DNA of 64,000 nucleotides from Brachycybe producta (Eukaryota > Arthropoda > Diplopoda > Playtdesmida > Andrognathidae), in the NCBI GenBank assembly GCA_036925085.1, contig JAUPFP010000022.1, positions 1,999,501 to 2,063,500 of the forward strand, written 5' to 3'. Positions 44,590 through 55,599 of the stretch are shown here, piece by piece. Both the position numbers and the translations under genes were made by a program. Under the pieces are notes generated by a model that was not told the DNA's origin, searched no databases, and was given only the letters and a program-made list of their open reading frames with translations. The number at the start of each line of letters is the position of its first letter. Position 1 is the first letter of the stretch.

Positions 44590-45459
44590 GCACTTTCGGT
44601 CAGAAAGCTTTTCTGTCGCGTTCAAGTGTTATTGCATTTTACAACCAGAATTACAGAAAACAATTCAATGGTATTACTGAGTTGTGAAAATGCATTTGTA
44701 CACTACCTTTTAGATTAAATAGTCCCTCTGCCATAGGCCTACTGACTGAGCTACTTGTAGAGTAATTATTCAAATTCAAACGTATTTTCCATTGAAGAGA
44801 AACACAATTTATACTCTTTCAAACTTAGTATGTTTATTTTAAAAACATAATGGTTAAAATCATTTATATCTATCTTATTCCATTACTATCCTACTTTTTA
44901 ATTAGATTTACTAGTCAATCTTTTAAAAATAAAACTTATGGAAGTTTAAAAATACGATTTTCGTCTTCATTTTCTTTGGTAATATTTTGTAAAAATTGTT
45001 TGTAAAAATATCATTACAATAAAGACTCTGAAAAAGATTCATTTACTATTCTAGTTTCCAACATACTTTTATTTTTTTTTTCCCTAAAAGTTGCTTCTGA
45101 AAATAACATGACCAAAAACCGCCTAAAAACAACCAACTTAACATTCTACAATTTTGACATGAATTGAAATTGCCTAACTAAGTTGGTAATTCAGTGACAA
45201 AAAACTAATAATGTAAAGAAATCAAACAATGTCCACCAACAATTGAACAAGAAATCTCAACATGAACCTTATTTTCCACCCATTGTCCTTTTTTTTCCCT
45301 TACAAACAAGAATTTTGAGTACAAATTGCCAAACCCACCTCATTAAACCTAACCCTACACATTGATTGAAAGATTTTAAAAAGAAGAAAACTATAAATGT
45401 TTTTTTTTTCCTTCTTTTTCTTCTTCTTTGCACTAAATTTTCAAATATGTCTTCAAATA

Positions 45460-46215
45460 TGAAGACACTGCTGTCTTGAATGTTTGTTCAATGGGAAATG
45501 TATTGAACCCAAGATACCACATTGACGCTCTTGCGGTTCATGTGCAATTAATGTTTGAAGTTGCACTGTTGAAAAATTCACCACTTTGAAAATATCCCTA
45601 GCCTCCCTTTCGAAAATGACACAGCGGAAATGAAGACACTGATGTCTTGCACTGGTCACTATGAATGTATTGAAGCCAAGATATTCACTGATGTTCTTCT
45701 GGCCCATAAGCATCTTTTGAAGTCGTATGATCGAAATTCACAACGTTGAAAACATAACCCTATCATTAACCCTTAAACCAGGAATTACACACTGGAAACG
45801 AAGAACCTGAATGTCTTGCACAGATAGATCACGGCGAATGGATTTAACCAATAGAATCCATTGACGTTCTTCTGGCTCATATGTAAATTAATCTTTGAAA
45901 CTGTACAATCAATATTCACCATGTTAGAAACATGACCCACACCTCTTGTACGTGGGTAACCTTTGAATCAAGAACTGCATGCCGGAAATGAAGACATTGT
46001 TGTCTTGCTTAGGTCACAGCGAATGGATTCAACCCAAGAAATCCATCAATGCTCTTTCGGGTCATATGCAATTAACTCATCCTTGAAGTTGAATTATCAA
46101 AATTCCCCACTTGGGAATATATATTAGAATTAGGATAATCTGAGTGTCTGGAATCGCACACCGGAAATTAAGACATTACAGTCTTGCATGGGTCATTTGG
46201 AAATCTATCGAAACC
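45460..46215 (+). repeat. Diverged tandem repeat, about 170-190 bp unit
   Basis: Five units start near 45460, 45631, 45800, 45989 and 46169. Each opens with the palindrome-like AAGACACTGATGTCTTGCA and later carries GTTCTTCTGGCTCATATG-type text and AATTCACCA. Units differ by perhaps a quarter of positions, so the array is old. Confidence 0.75.
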
Positions 46216-47344
46216 ACTGATTGGCGCAGTTTTTGAAAATGTTTTTAGAAAATTGTGAATTTACTATGGCTCAAATTCAAGGTATAAACTTAGCACACTC
46301 GAATTTCAACTTGAACCCTCAAGAAGAGGGTTGAAGTTCAAGTACCAAGTTTCCTTCTTGAATTTGAGCCTTAATAATATTAATTGAAACCAAATTAACC
46401 AATAACACGTGTGAGACAAATTTCTAGGCAAAAACTGATAGAAATTGATAAAGACCCCATGTTGTCATTTTACACAACCAAGTACTTTATCGACCAATAA
46501 TAAAAGCAAAAGCCTAATTAGTCGTTAATTATACCTCTCATAGACCATAAGGCAAAAGTCAAGAAAGAAAAAAAAACCTTCTTAAGAAAAATAATTTCCG
46601 GGATTTGCTGTCACGAATAAACCCTCTAACATTTCTGAGAGAAAAAGTTCAAATTTTTAAACTCAGTAGTAAACAACGTTAACAAAAAAAAATCGCTAAC
46701 AATATTTATATCCAAATATTTTTCTATAAAAAAAACCTTACAATAGATTATTATTAATAACAAAAAAACACTTTAAAATTAACTTTTTTTAATTATTCTA
46801 AAAAAAAAAAACTGAATAGAAAAGAGGTTTATAATTGATTTGATTATTATAACGTGTTATTAATAATAAAAAAAGTTCTTACAACAACTTGAATTTTATA
46901 TTAAAAGCATAAAAAATGAAAGATTTTTTGTTAAAAAAATATATATATATATATATATATATATTATACACACCCCCACCACATTATCAGCATCCCATTT
47001 TTGTAGGGCCACAAAAGGGCACCACACAAAAAGGTCGACGCACCTTTTTTTTAATAAAAAAAAATTATAAAACACGATTATGAAGAGAGAAAAAATATTG
47101 AAAAAATTCAATCTTAATTCAAAAAATATCGTGAGATATTTTTCAAATCGATTTTTTTTTTAGAAAAATTCAAGAAGAAAATCATAACAATGACAAAAAT
47201 ATTTTAAAAAATCATAAATATATATTTTTTTCAAAAATGCCATCAAAAGGTTTTTTAAAAACTTTTTTAAACTTAAAAAAAAATATATACAGGGTGAATT
47301 CATCTGAATTTAACTTGCCTGAATTATTTTGAAGAAAAATGAAC

Positions 47345-47582
47345 AAAGTTATTGATTTTTTTTTATTGAAGTTATTGAATTTTTCAAAGTTATTGAATTT
47401 TTCAAAGTTATTGAATTTTTCAAAGTAATTAAATTTTTCAAAATTACTGAATTTTTCAAAATTACTGAATTTTTCAAAGTTACTAAATTTTCAAAATTAT
47501 TGAATTTTTCAAAATTATCGACATTTTCAAAGTTACTAAATTTTCAAAATTATTGAATTTTTCAAAATAATTGAATTTTTCA
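47345..47582 (+). repeat. 18-bp tandem repeat
   Basis: About 13 units of TTATTGAATTTTTCAAAG with A/G and T/A variants. Confidence 0.85.
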
Positions 47583-47771
47583 CCTTTACCACTTTAAACT
47601 AAAAATTCCCATTTCTCATCAACATTTACATTGAAATTGAGTTATTCTGATATAGTTAAACCTAACCTTCCTTAACTAGCTGTTTGCAGGAGTGTAAATG
47701 AGTTCAATTGATTTTTGACAAGTAGAAACAGGGCCTAATACCTTGTACACTAGAACTAGAAACTAGAAGCG

Positions 47772-48073
47772 TAATACCTTGTACACACATGAGTTAAATT
47801 AATTCAAATTAAATGTGTTTAGGTGAATTATACGGAATCCAGTTAAGGACATGAACACCAAATAAAAATTGACATTAATTATTAATATTTTTAAATTAAA
47901 ATACTAAATCAATATTTTAATGTCAATAGTTTATATATTTTATATTTTCAGATTATTAACCGAATAAATTGAATTCGACATATTGTTTGTTTGTCCTTCA
48001 CAGGGCTCTGTAGAACACGTTTATTATTTAAATGCATTTAGATCTATTATTATCAAATGTGTACTCGGTATAA
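47772..48073 (+). mobile_element. Family B element
   Basis: Forward copy from TAATACCTTGTACACACATG to GTGTACTCGGTATAAG with a small central loss. The words CTAATACCTTGTACAC also occur just before it at 47737, followed by a family H-type AACTAGAAACTAGAAGCG. Confidence 0.8.
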
Positions 48074-49479
48074 GGTCTGAAAAACTTTGAAAATTGATCA
48101 TCAAAACTCACAAAAAAAACTAATTTAAAAAAATATCAACATGAAAATATCTTTACGTTATTCGTTTATTATTCTACTTTCTAAAACATTACCTAATATT
48201 TAATAATGTTGCTTCAGAAAAGTAAAAATAACCGGAACTTGAAAAACTCAATTTTACCTACACCACATGATACCGAAAAACACCAAAATCGAATATAGTA
48301 AATTGTAGTAAAAAAAAAAAAGTTTCCAATTTAAGGAAAAAAATACTCTTTCTCACAAGGAAGAAGGAAGTAAATAAAAAAAGCAATAGACAACAAATTA
48401 TTGAAATATATCTATATCAAGAAGAAAAAAAATTTTACATTTTGAAACATAAGAATATAATTATATGAGGAATCCTCCATCCACCTTCAAGAGAACAACC
48501 AAAAAAAAAAAATCAACCCTCAAAATAAGTTATTTTTAAGAAGAAGAAAAAAAAAAACAGATAAAAGAAAAATCCATGAAAAATAAATTAAACGAAATAT
48601 TTCGTCTTAATAATTTCAAACCATTCAAGTCAATTGTGTAAAAATCGGATAAAATTCTTTCAACTCTTGTAAAAAAAAAAAAAACACGAGAAAGCCTCTT
48701 TTTTTGGTAAAAATTACTAAAAAAAAAAAAGACAGACAGAAATATTTATTCAAAATAAAAAAGGATCGCCATTGTAGAATAAAAAAGGTGAAAAATTAAC
48801 ACATAATGACCACCTTGCCCTCCTATTGATACCTCTAATTTGCTTAAAAGTTAAACCTCCCCTAGTGACTAGAAATGCATTTTTTATTATAAAAAAAATG
48901 TATTTTTCAGGATTTTTCTTTATAAATATATATTTTTTTTTTTAAAAAAAAAAAACTATTTTTACTAATTTTAGAAAAATAAGAAAACCAGTAATTTACG
49001 CCACCGCAGCGGGTGGCTTTTTAAATAAAAATTCACCAATAAAAAATCCTTTTTTAAAAAAAGCAGAATTTCAAGCCTTCATATAAATATATAATCAAAA
49101 AAGATTGTAACACCAGACCACCTTCCCCCCCAAAAAACTTTTGAAACATAAAATTTAAATAAAATTATACACGCTTCGTCAAGTTAATATGTATGTAAAC
49201 TTAATAAAGATTCAATCCTCGAGGAATTAATTAAAGACAAAAACCAAAAAAACGTTTAATAGTTAGGAGGTTAAAACCTTTTTTGCTGTGAAAATCTCAG
49301 GCACAACACAAACACACACACACAGGAGCGAAGAACCCTCTAAAAATGTTTCTTTATTCTGCAATATCTTTCAAAATAAACTTTTTATAGAAAACAAGAA
49401 AATTAAACAAAAAAACATGTTTTTTTTTTGTGATACTCGCCTTTTATAACAAATGGTCTAAAAAGTAAAACAAAATATA
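48074..49479. other. AT-rich stretch, no gene
   Basis: Homopolymer runs, with one patch (ACGCCACCGCAGCGGGTGGC near 48999) able to form a short GC-rich hairpin. Nothing else is supported. Confidence 0.4.
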
Positions 49480-49800
49480 ATCAGGTCTTGTCTTGTTGGT
49501 GTAGACTGTAGAGCAAGCATGTCAAACTCAAAGGGCCAAACTCACAGGCCAAATAAACAAGGTCTAAGCTTATGTGGGCCACATGGGTCGCTACAATCTT
49601 TCCTACTTCAGGAGGAAATCTTGTTCGCAGTGATTACTTTCAAAACTGATTCCAAGTTGAATGTCAGTAATGCTGAATCTGACAGGGGCTAGGCCGCAAT
49701 GATATTCGTTGTGGGTCGCGCGACTTTGACATGCTTTGTGTCTCAGCCCGTGGTAATGTTGGTGAATTTGGTCATGGGTTCAATCCCTTGCAGTAAGAAT
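49480..49800 (+). repeat. tRNA-derived SINE, interrupted
   Basis: TGGTGTAGACTG at 49497-49508 fits an RNA polymerase III A box, and GGTTCAATCCC at 49777-49787 fits a B box. Removing the insert at 49515-49736 brings them to a near-normal distance with GAGCA...CTCAGCCCGTGGT between. I see no full cloverleaf, so a SINE or tRNA relic is more likely than a working tRNA gene. Confidence 0.55.
49515..49736. mobile_element. hAT-like element inside the SINE
   Basis: AAGCATGTCAAACTCAAAGG at the left is mirrored by CGCGACTTTGACATGCTT at the right. The GCATGTCAAACTCA...GGCC ends are typical of widespread animal hAT elements of the Charlie type. About 220 bp, with no transposase. Confidence 0.65.
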
Positions 49801-50123
49801 TATATTTTCAAATATTTCAGAAGGTGGTGTTGAACAAACAAAAGCGAGTAAAAAAAAATTAAAAAAACATCGTCTGCTTAAAAAGTCTGGCCATTTTTCA
49901 AATTTTCATAAAAAGCTTATTTTAAAAAAGTTATCAAACATGAAAAATACTTTGAAGTGAATGAACTACCCTTCTAGTTTATAAAACCATTGTTTATCGT
50001 AATTTTTTCTTCCTGAAAGACACAAACTAACCAGAATTCAAAGGGTCATTTTGACACCTTAAAACCATGCTAACCATTCAAATATATAAACAGACACTTG
50101 GAATAAAATCAATAAACCCACCA

Positions 50124-50452
50124 AAGCGTTAGATGGCGCCACTAGCCCTCCTCTCATAGAAATGTACTGAAGACACTCTTCAACTCTTGACTCAACCTTC
50201 TTTCATTTTTTTTGATCACGTGGCGAACTTTGAATTGCGTCATCGCCATTTTTCAACACGTGCTCTCTTCACTTATATTGTGGTCTGGGGTTGTTTGTCC
50301 ACGTGCTGATTAATTAAGGTTGTTTTGGACGCTTTTTAAAGCTAAAAGGCTTGCATTCGATTTTAACTAAATGACGACGAGTGTAGTTTGCCACCTAGGG
50401 AGGTTGCAGGCGCCACCTACCTTGCATTTACACAAGTATTTTTCTATGGAGC
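50124..50452 (-). repeat. Family F repeat, copy 2
   Basis: Reverse-complement match of 36548-36868 over its whole length, with an extra segment (ATATTGTGGTCTGGGG) in the middle. AGATGGCGCC and GGCGCCACCT lie near the ends. Confidence 0.8.
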
Positions 50453-50835
50453 CTTATTAAAATTTCAAATCAAGTAGAAATTTAGTTGTACCAAGTAAAA
50501 ATCACCAATTTTTTTTTAAGAAGATAAAAACCTTACCATTTATTTAACCTACTGACCAGGAAGAATGTAAAATAAAGAAAATATCTAAGTAAAAAGAAAC
50601 ATTACTTAATGGTTAGTAATAAGCTTATTAAAAAAAAATAACAAGGAAGAAAAGAGGCAATTGACCGAACTGCTCCTTAAAGTCACGTTTTTTTCTGTGT
50701 GTGTCTGTGTGGTTATATAAACATGTAAAATACAAACACAATGCAAATTATGCAAATTATGTCTGTAGAGAAAAATAATAACACAATATTAATTAAAAAC
50801 CACTTGAAAATATAAAAATAGAATTCTTTCTTCAT

Positions 50836-50837
<2 letters not shown>

Positions 50838-50873
<36 letters not shown>
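50838..50873 (+). repeat. (TC)n microsatellite near an SMG6 exon
   Basis: About 36 bases of TC, some 370 bases downstream (transcript-wise) of exon 51243-51404. Confidence 0.85.
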
Positions 50874-50874
<1 letters not shown>

Positions 50875-51242
50875 ACCGAAGTGTGCAAGAAAACACCACC
50901 GAAACAAACATCCCTCAAATCGTTCCCTTTGTTCGTTATATGAATAAAAAAAAAACGAGAGAAAACGAGCGGAACCAAACCTCGTAATTTTCAAGCGAAG
51001 TAAATCACTTAATTGTTATCAAAGTTAAAACAACAACAACAAAAAAGAGGGAAATTAAATCATTAAGTCAAGAACAGAAACAAAGAAAGAAAGGAAAAAT
51101 AACAACAACAAAGAAGATTATTATTAAAAATTATATAAGATATTCTTAAAGCTAATTGTAAACTTTCTTGTAGAAAAAAAAAACGCATCATCGAGACTTG
51201 AAATATTATATAATTAATAATTAAATAAAATAAATTAGTTAC

Positions 51243-51404
51243 CTCTGTCTGTCGCAATTGTTTCTCTTCTCGTTTCTCTCGATTTGCCTTTACTCGTTCT
51301 AAATGTTGCTTACGAGAACGTAAACTCGTGTAATTTTCATTCCACGAATCTTCCAAATCTTCGGTTAATTCATCCAAATTGTCACTCACAACTTCAGGTT
51401 GTTC
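51243..51404 (-). CDS. SMG6: SMG6 exon: acidic and charged helical linker before PIN
   Basis: 162 nt, phase 0 to phase 0, acceptor TTGACAG and donor GTAACT. It encodes EQPEVVSDNLDELTEDLEDS, then WNENYTSLRSRKQHLERVKA, NREKREEKQLRQTE. The acidic stretch followed by a basic, probably coiled-coil helix matches the human SMG6 order EDFEED ... IRELRAKKLALARKIAEQQR just before the PIN domain. The next exon in the transcript is 18 kb away at 33018-33171 and joins in frame. Confidence 0.88.
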
Positions 51405-51471
51405 CTGTCAACAAAAGATTCAAATAAAAGATTTTAAATCAATACAAATCACTTAAATGATCGAAGCCCTC

Positions 51472-51772
51472 TTAATACCTTATACACAACACATACACAG
51501 TTAAATGCATTTAAATATTAAACACCTTCTACAGAGCCCCGTGAAGGAAAACAAACAATATGTCGAATTCAATTTATTCAGTTAATAATCTCAAAATATT
51601 GAGTTAATACTTAAATATAAAATATATAAAGTATTGACATTAAAATATTGATTTAGTATTTCAATTTAAAATATTAATAATTAAAGTCAATTTTTATTTG
51701 GTGTTCATGTCCTTAACTGGATTCCGTATAATTCACCTAAACACATTTAACTTGAATTCATTTAAGGTATTA
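51472..51772 (-). mobile_element. Family B element, 68 bp from an SMG6 exon
   Basis: Reverse copy from TAATACCTTATACACAACAC, ending abruptly at GAATTCATTTAAGGTATTA. It therefore lacks the ACTCATGTGTGTACA stretch before the terminal GGTATTA. It is in the 2.7-kb intron. Confidence 0.78.
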
Positions 51773-53149
51773 TTCAAATTATGATTTACAAAATTAAAAA
51801 TGTTGTCATTTTTTTACGTCATGTTTTAATCGAAATTTCAACTTTTTTAAAATTTACAGACTCTTTGAAGCTTTTCGGAACTTCTGAGGCCAATTGAGCT
51901 CTTCTGAGGCTTTATAAGGGCTTTTATTCACACAAAAAAGACAACCATAGCCACGATTACGTCATGTTTCGAAATTTAAACAAATTCTTGAACCTTTGTA
52001 CCTTTTGATACTTTTGGGGACTTCTGCGAACAATTTGGACCATTTCTGAGTATTTTAGGAGCATTTAAAATTTAAATAGTATTTTCAATTTTTGGCCGTT
52101 TTTTTGGGGGGGGGGGGGGGGGGGGGGAAAGATTATACCAATTTTTTTGAACTCTTAAAATCTCTTGTACTTTTGGAAGCTTTTGGTGGCTTCTGGATCC
52201 AGTTGCGCTTTTCTGAGGGTTTTTAGGATTTCTTACGAGCATTTCAATTTTTTTCAACTTTTGGCCATTTTTTGATTATAATCAATTTTTTAAAATTAAA
52301 ATTTTTTTATGTTTTGGGGAGGTCTGGGCCAGTTAAGCCCATGCAAGCGCATTTCAGTTCATTACGAACTTTTTAACGTTTTTTTCGGGACTTCTGGAGC
52401 CAATTGCGACCTTCTGAAGCCGTTTCAAGTGGTTATCTGGGTAATCCCACATTGTTAAAAAAAAGCAAAGCCTATACCTGTAGACATGATTTTATACAGT
52501 AACCATATATCAATTTAAAATTGACACACAACAAATTTAAATGCAAATGACCTATCAGGTATACATAAATAAGAAAATTAGAAAACCAATTTCATTTCTG
52601 TCTGTGTCTGCACACGTTTTTCACTTCCAATCAGATAATTACTTCTGAAATCAAAAACTTTTAAAACTAAACATTGGTGTCTTCAAAAAAAAATAACAAG
52701 AAAGAGATGAACTTTTGCGATAAAAAAAACCCCTGCAAAGTTGTGCTGTCAATTGTTATTTCCTCATTTGGCAAAACGGCTCTCAAGAACAAAGACAAGA
52801 CACATAATATAGACCAACGGAAGGTCATTACTTAATAATTATGCATATTTTAAAACAATCTTCATTGCAAAAAAAAAAATACAAATTAAAACACACCCAA
52901 AAGTTTCCAAAAAAAAAAAAACATCCATCACACAGACGGATGGTCAGAAACAATAATCATGGCATTTTCTTCAAATTATTAACACAGGAAACACAATAAA
53001 ATACACATCTCAGCTTTCTTTTTCGAAGAAATTTAAAATGTGTTAGAAACTAGAATAGCAAACTAATGTCTAAAGTAGTTTTAAAGTGTAAACGCCAATC
53101 GAACTCTATTTTGTCTTTCAGGTGCAGATTGAAAAAAAGTTGAATGTGT
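51773..53149. other. Intronic stretch with poly(G) tract
   Basis: A run of 22 G at 52106-52127. A loose repeat of CTTCTGAGGC / TTTTGGGGACTTCTG words lies between 51870 and 52420. A family H arm (TTAGAAACTAGAATAGC) lies near 53042. No gene. Confidence 0.5.
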
Positions 53150-53830
53150 TTTAGAACTCGTCAAGAGCATCCCGGATTATCCAAGGATATTCCAGACTCT
53201 CCAAAAGAATCCCGGACTCTCAAAGGGCATTGCGGTCCATCCAAGAGCATCTCGGACTGGACTCGTCAAGAGCATCTCGGACTCGTCAAGAGCATCTCGG
53301 ACTCGTCAAGAGCATCTCGGACTCGTCAAGAGCATCTCGGACTCGTCAAGAGCATCTCGGACTCGTCAAGAGCATCTCGGACTCGTCAAGAGCATCTCGG
53401 ACTCGTCAAGAGCATCTCGGACTCGTCAAGAGCATCTCGGACTCGTCAAGAGCATCTCGGACTCGTCAAGAGCATCTCGGACTCGTCAAGAGCATCTCGG
53501 ACTCGTCAAGAGCATCTCGGACTCGTCAAGAGCATCTCGGACTCGTCAAGAGCATCTCGGACTCGTCAAGAGCATCTCGGACTCGTCAAGAGCATCCCGG
53601 ACTCGTCAAGAGCATCCCGGACTCGTCAAGAGCATCCCGGACTCGTCAAGAGCATCCCGGACTCGTCAAGAGCAACCCGGACTCGTCAAGAGCAACCCGG
53701 ACTCTCCATGGACATCGCCACTCTCCAAAAGAACCCCGGACTCTTCAAGAACATCGCGGTCTCTCCAAGGGCATCGCGAACTCTCCAAGGGCACCCAGGA
53801 CTCTTTAAGACCATCTCAGACCACGTATGA
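53150..53830 (+). repeat. 20-bp minisatellite, ACTCGTCAAGAGCATCTCGG
   Basis: 53261-53700 holds 22 units: 16 identical copies, then 4 with CATCCCGG, then 2 with CAACCCGG. Degraded relatives extend on both sides. The array lies in an SMG6 intron. The 20-bp unit is free of stops, so overlapping frames of up to 228 codons appear, all with a 20-residue period; I do not call them genes. Confidence 0.9.
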
Positions 53831-54065
53831 TTATCCCAAGAACGTTCATAACCACACCGCAGACCTTTTATGAACATCCCTGACTCTTCTAGAACCACCT
53901 CAGATATTTTTAAACCATTTTACACCCACATCACAACGATGTTCGACTCATTAATGAATTTCTCAAAGTCATACATCAGAGACATTCCGAGAATTTTCAC
54001 AAACGAACAAAATTCTCAACACTAATGTCTAAAAAAAATCTTAAAACGAAAAACAAACAACTGAC

Positions 54066-54233
54066 CTTTTCGATTGATAGCCTTCTCACATCTTCCCGTT
54101 CGTCCATTGGACTATGGACCACAGGTACATAATCACCATTTTTATCATATTCCAACACCGGCGGATTCATTCCACACAAGAACTCTCCACACAATAAGAC
54201 CCTTTGTATCCGAAACACATTACGAGCCATTTC
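54066..54233 (-). CDS. SMG6: SMG6 exon: helical region upstream of PIN
   Basis: 168 nt, phase 0 to phase 0, acceptor CTTCTTCAG and donor GTCAGT. It encodes EMARNVFRIQRVLLCGEFLC, GMNPPVLEYDKNGDYVPVVH, SPMDEREDVRRLSIEK. In human SMG6 the matching order is CKRVTVLKYFLEALCGQEEP then a LLAF.GGKYVSV strand, so LCG and YVPV are the anchor points. It lies 69 bases from the previous exon. Confidence 0.87.
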
Positions 54234-54302
54234 CTGAAGAAGAAGAAGAAAATCAAAATTAATTTGAACTTTTTTTATTTTTCTGATAAAATGGTGGCTT
54301 AC
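54234..54302 (-). other. SMG6: 69-bp SMG6 intron, in frame and stop-free
   Basis: GTAAGC donor, TTCTTCTTCAG acceptor. The length is a multiple of three and it contains no stop in the exon frame, so retention would add 23 residues (starting VSHHFIRKIKKVQI) rather than truncate the protein. It is far shorter than its neighbours. Confidence 0.75.
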
Positions 54303-54403
54303 CTTATTGATGGGTGGCACGGTGTAAACAGTTTCCTGTGATGTTATCAATGGCATAAATCCGGCAAATGATACATCTTCGGGAAGGATAACAGGCACGC
54401 AAC
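54303..54403 (-). CDS. SMG6: SMG6 exon with the LPED..GF.PL motif
   Basis: 101 nt, acceptor TTGCTTAG and donor GTAAGC. It begins with the last two bases of a split glycine codon and encodes CVPVILPEDVSFAGFMPLIT and SQETVYTVPPINK. LPED...GF.PL is a hallmark of the EST1/SMG6 central region (human LPEDKMLAGFVPLL). Its phase fits the exon at 62845-62945, 8.4 kb upstream. Confidence 0.9.
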
Positions 54404-54879
54404 CTAAGCAAATTTAATGGAGCACCACAGTTTAACAACAGTGGAATAAGTTGAGAACGACCACCTAACATCCAGTACAACTCAACACTTTGTTAACTCT
54501 AATCTGAATTGAGCAAATACCAGCCCTGAATGACAAGGTGATAATTTAGGTAAAGCATGTCATGTCACTTTGGTGTTTCTGGACTTTGAACAAATATGTG
54601 TCAATTGCAAATCTAAAGTAGACCCACAAAATCCATTGGCTTTCTTGTCATAAAAACTGCCAGCCCAGGCTTTCAGCTCATAGGCTAGGCAGGTGCTTTT
54701 TGTCCAAAAGTCTACTGACCTATGGACTTTACGTAAATCACTGTAGTAGGCCTACTGCAGATCTACAGAAGGTCATTTATGACACAATCATGACATTTTT
54801 GCTGAATGACGTCGCTAAATAAAATAAGGGGATATCTTTTCCACAAAGAGTAGTGTAGTGACCCCCAACCGAAGAAACA

Positions 54880-55120
54880 ATTCCGTTTAGATCAACCAAC
54901 AATTATGATCTTTTTCAATTAAAAACACTGGTTAGAGACCAGAACTCCAGTTGACAACTGATAGTAACCAGACATTTAGCCTCTAACCAGTCTTTTTTTA
55001 TTAGACAAAGCATAATTGCAGTTGTTCTACTGACGATGATGATGATTACTTTACAATTGAAACTTGGGCCACAAATTGAGAAACATTTGTTTGAGTTTGC
55101 ATATAAATCCGAGCCCTATA
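54880..55120. repeat. Family D copy, left end missing
   Basis: Central GGTTAGAGACCAGAACTCC and TAGCCTCTAACCAGTC plus the complete right arm ending AAATCCGAGCCCTA. Confidence 0.65.
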
Positions 55121-55404
55121 TATGACTGGTAATGTTCTTAGTAAATAATTACAAAAAAATTCAAAACATTCCAAGATGTCACAGTGACGCACTGGAATGT
55201 AACACCTTTATAAAATTATGCTGCAGAAAATAAATAACCAGAAACAGGAAACTTGTGAATGGCAAGAAATTCACAACATTATGTTTACAATTAAATGTCA
55301 CGTATTTCATGCAAATTTAATTGAAAAATTCATGAACTTAAGTGCAATAAAAGGGAAAGTCCAAAAGGTGATCTCGATGGTCAAAAAATAATAGCGCATA
55401 AGCA

Positions 55405-55465
55405 GTACAGGTGGTTAGAGGCTAGATGTCTGGTTACTATCAGTTGTCATTTAGAGTTCTATAGA
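55405..55465. repeat. Family D centre fragment
   Basis: GGTTAGAGGCTAGATGTCTG and TACTATCAGTTGTCA only. The arms are absent. Confidence 0.55.
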
Positions 55466-55599
55466 AACAAAAAACAAAACCCAAATTTGTTTGTTTTGTG
55501 TGGTTTTGTATTGAGTACTGCTGCTGACAGTTGTTTCAGTTTTGTTTTGTTTTTCAAAACGTTGCACTTTTGTCAGCTTGGTGTGAATCGGGCATTAGA

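Larger units (their letters stand above)
33172..51242 (-). other. SMG6: 18.1-kb intron of SMG6
   Basis: The donor GTAACT at 51242 and the acceptor TTTTTAG at 33172 flank two exons whose phases (0/0) and peptides (QLRQTE then AVLQKV) join as in other SMG6 proteins (human KIQAVLED). The intron is filled with family B, D, F and H repeats and minisatellites. I found no gene inside it. Confidence 0.8.

Noticed and set aside
49480-49800. Functional tRNA gene
   Set aside because: The A and B boxes are separated by a transposon-like insert and no acceptor stem pairs convincingly.
53144-53830. 228-codon repetitive reading frame
   Set aside because: It is the 20-bp minisatellite read through; an overlapping frame gives the same 20-residue period, there is no splice or start context, and it lies on the strand opposite to SMG6.
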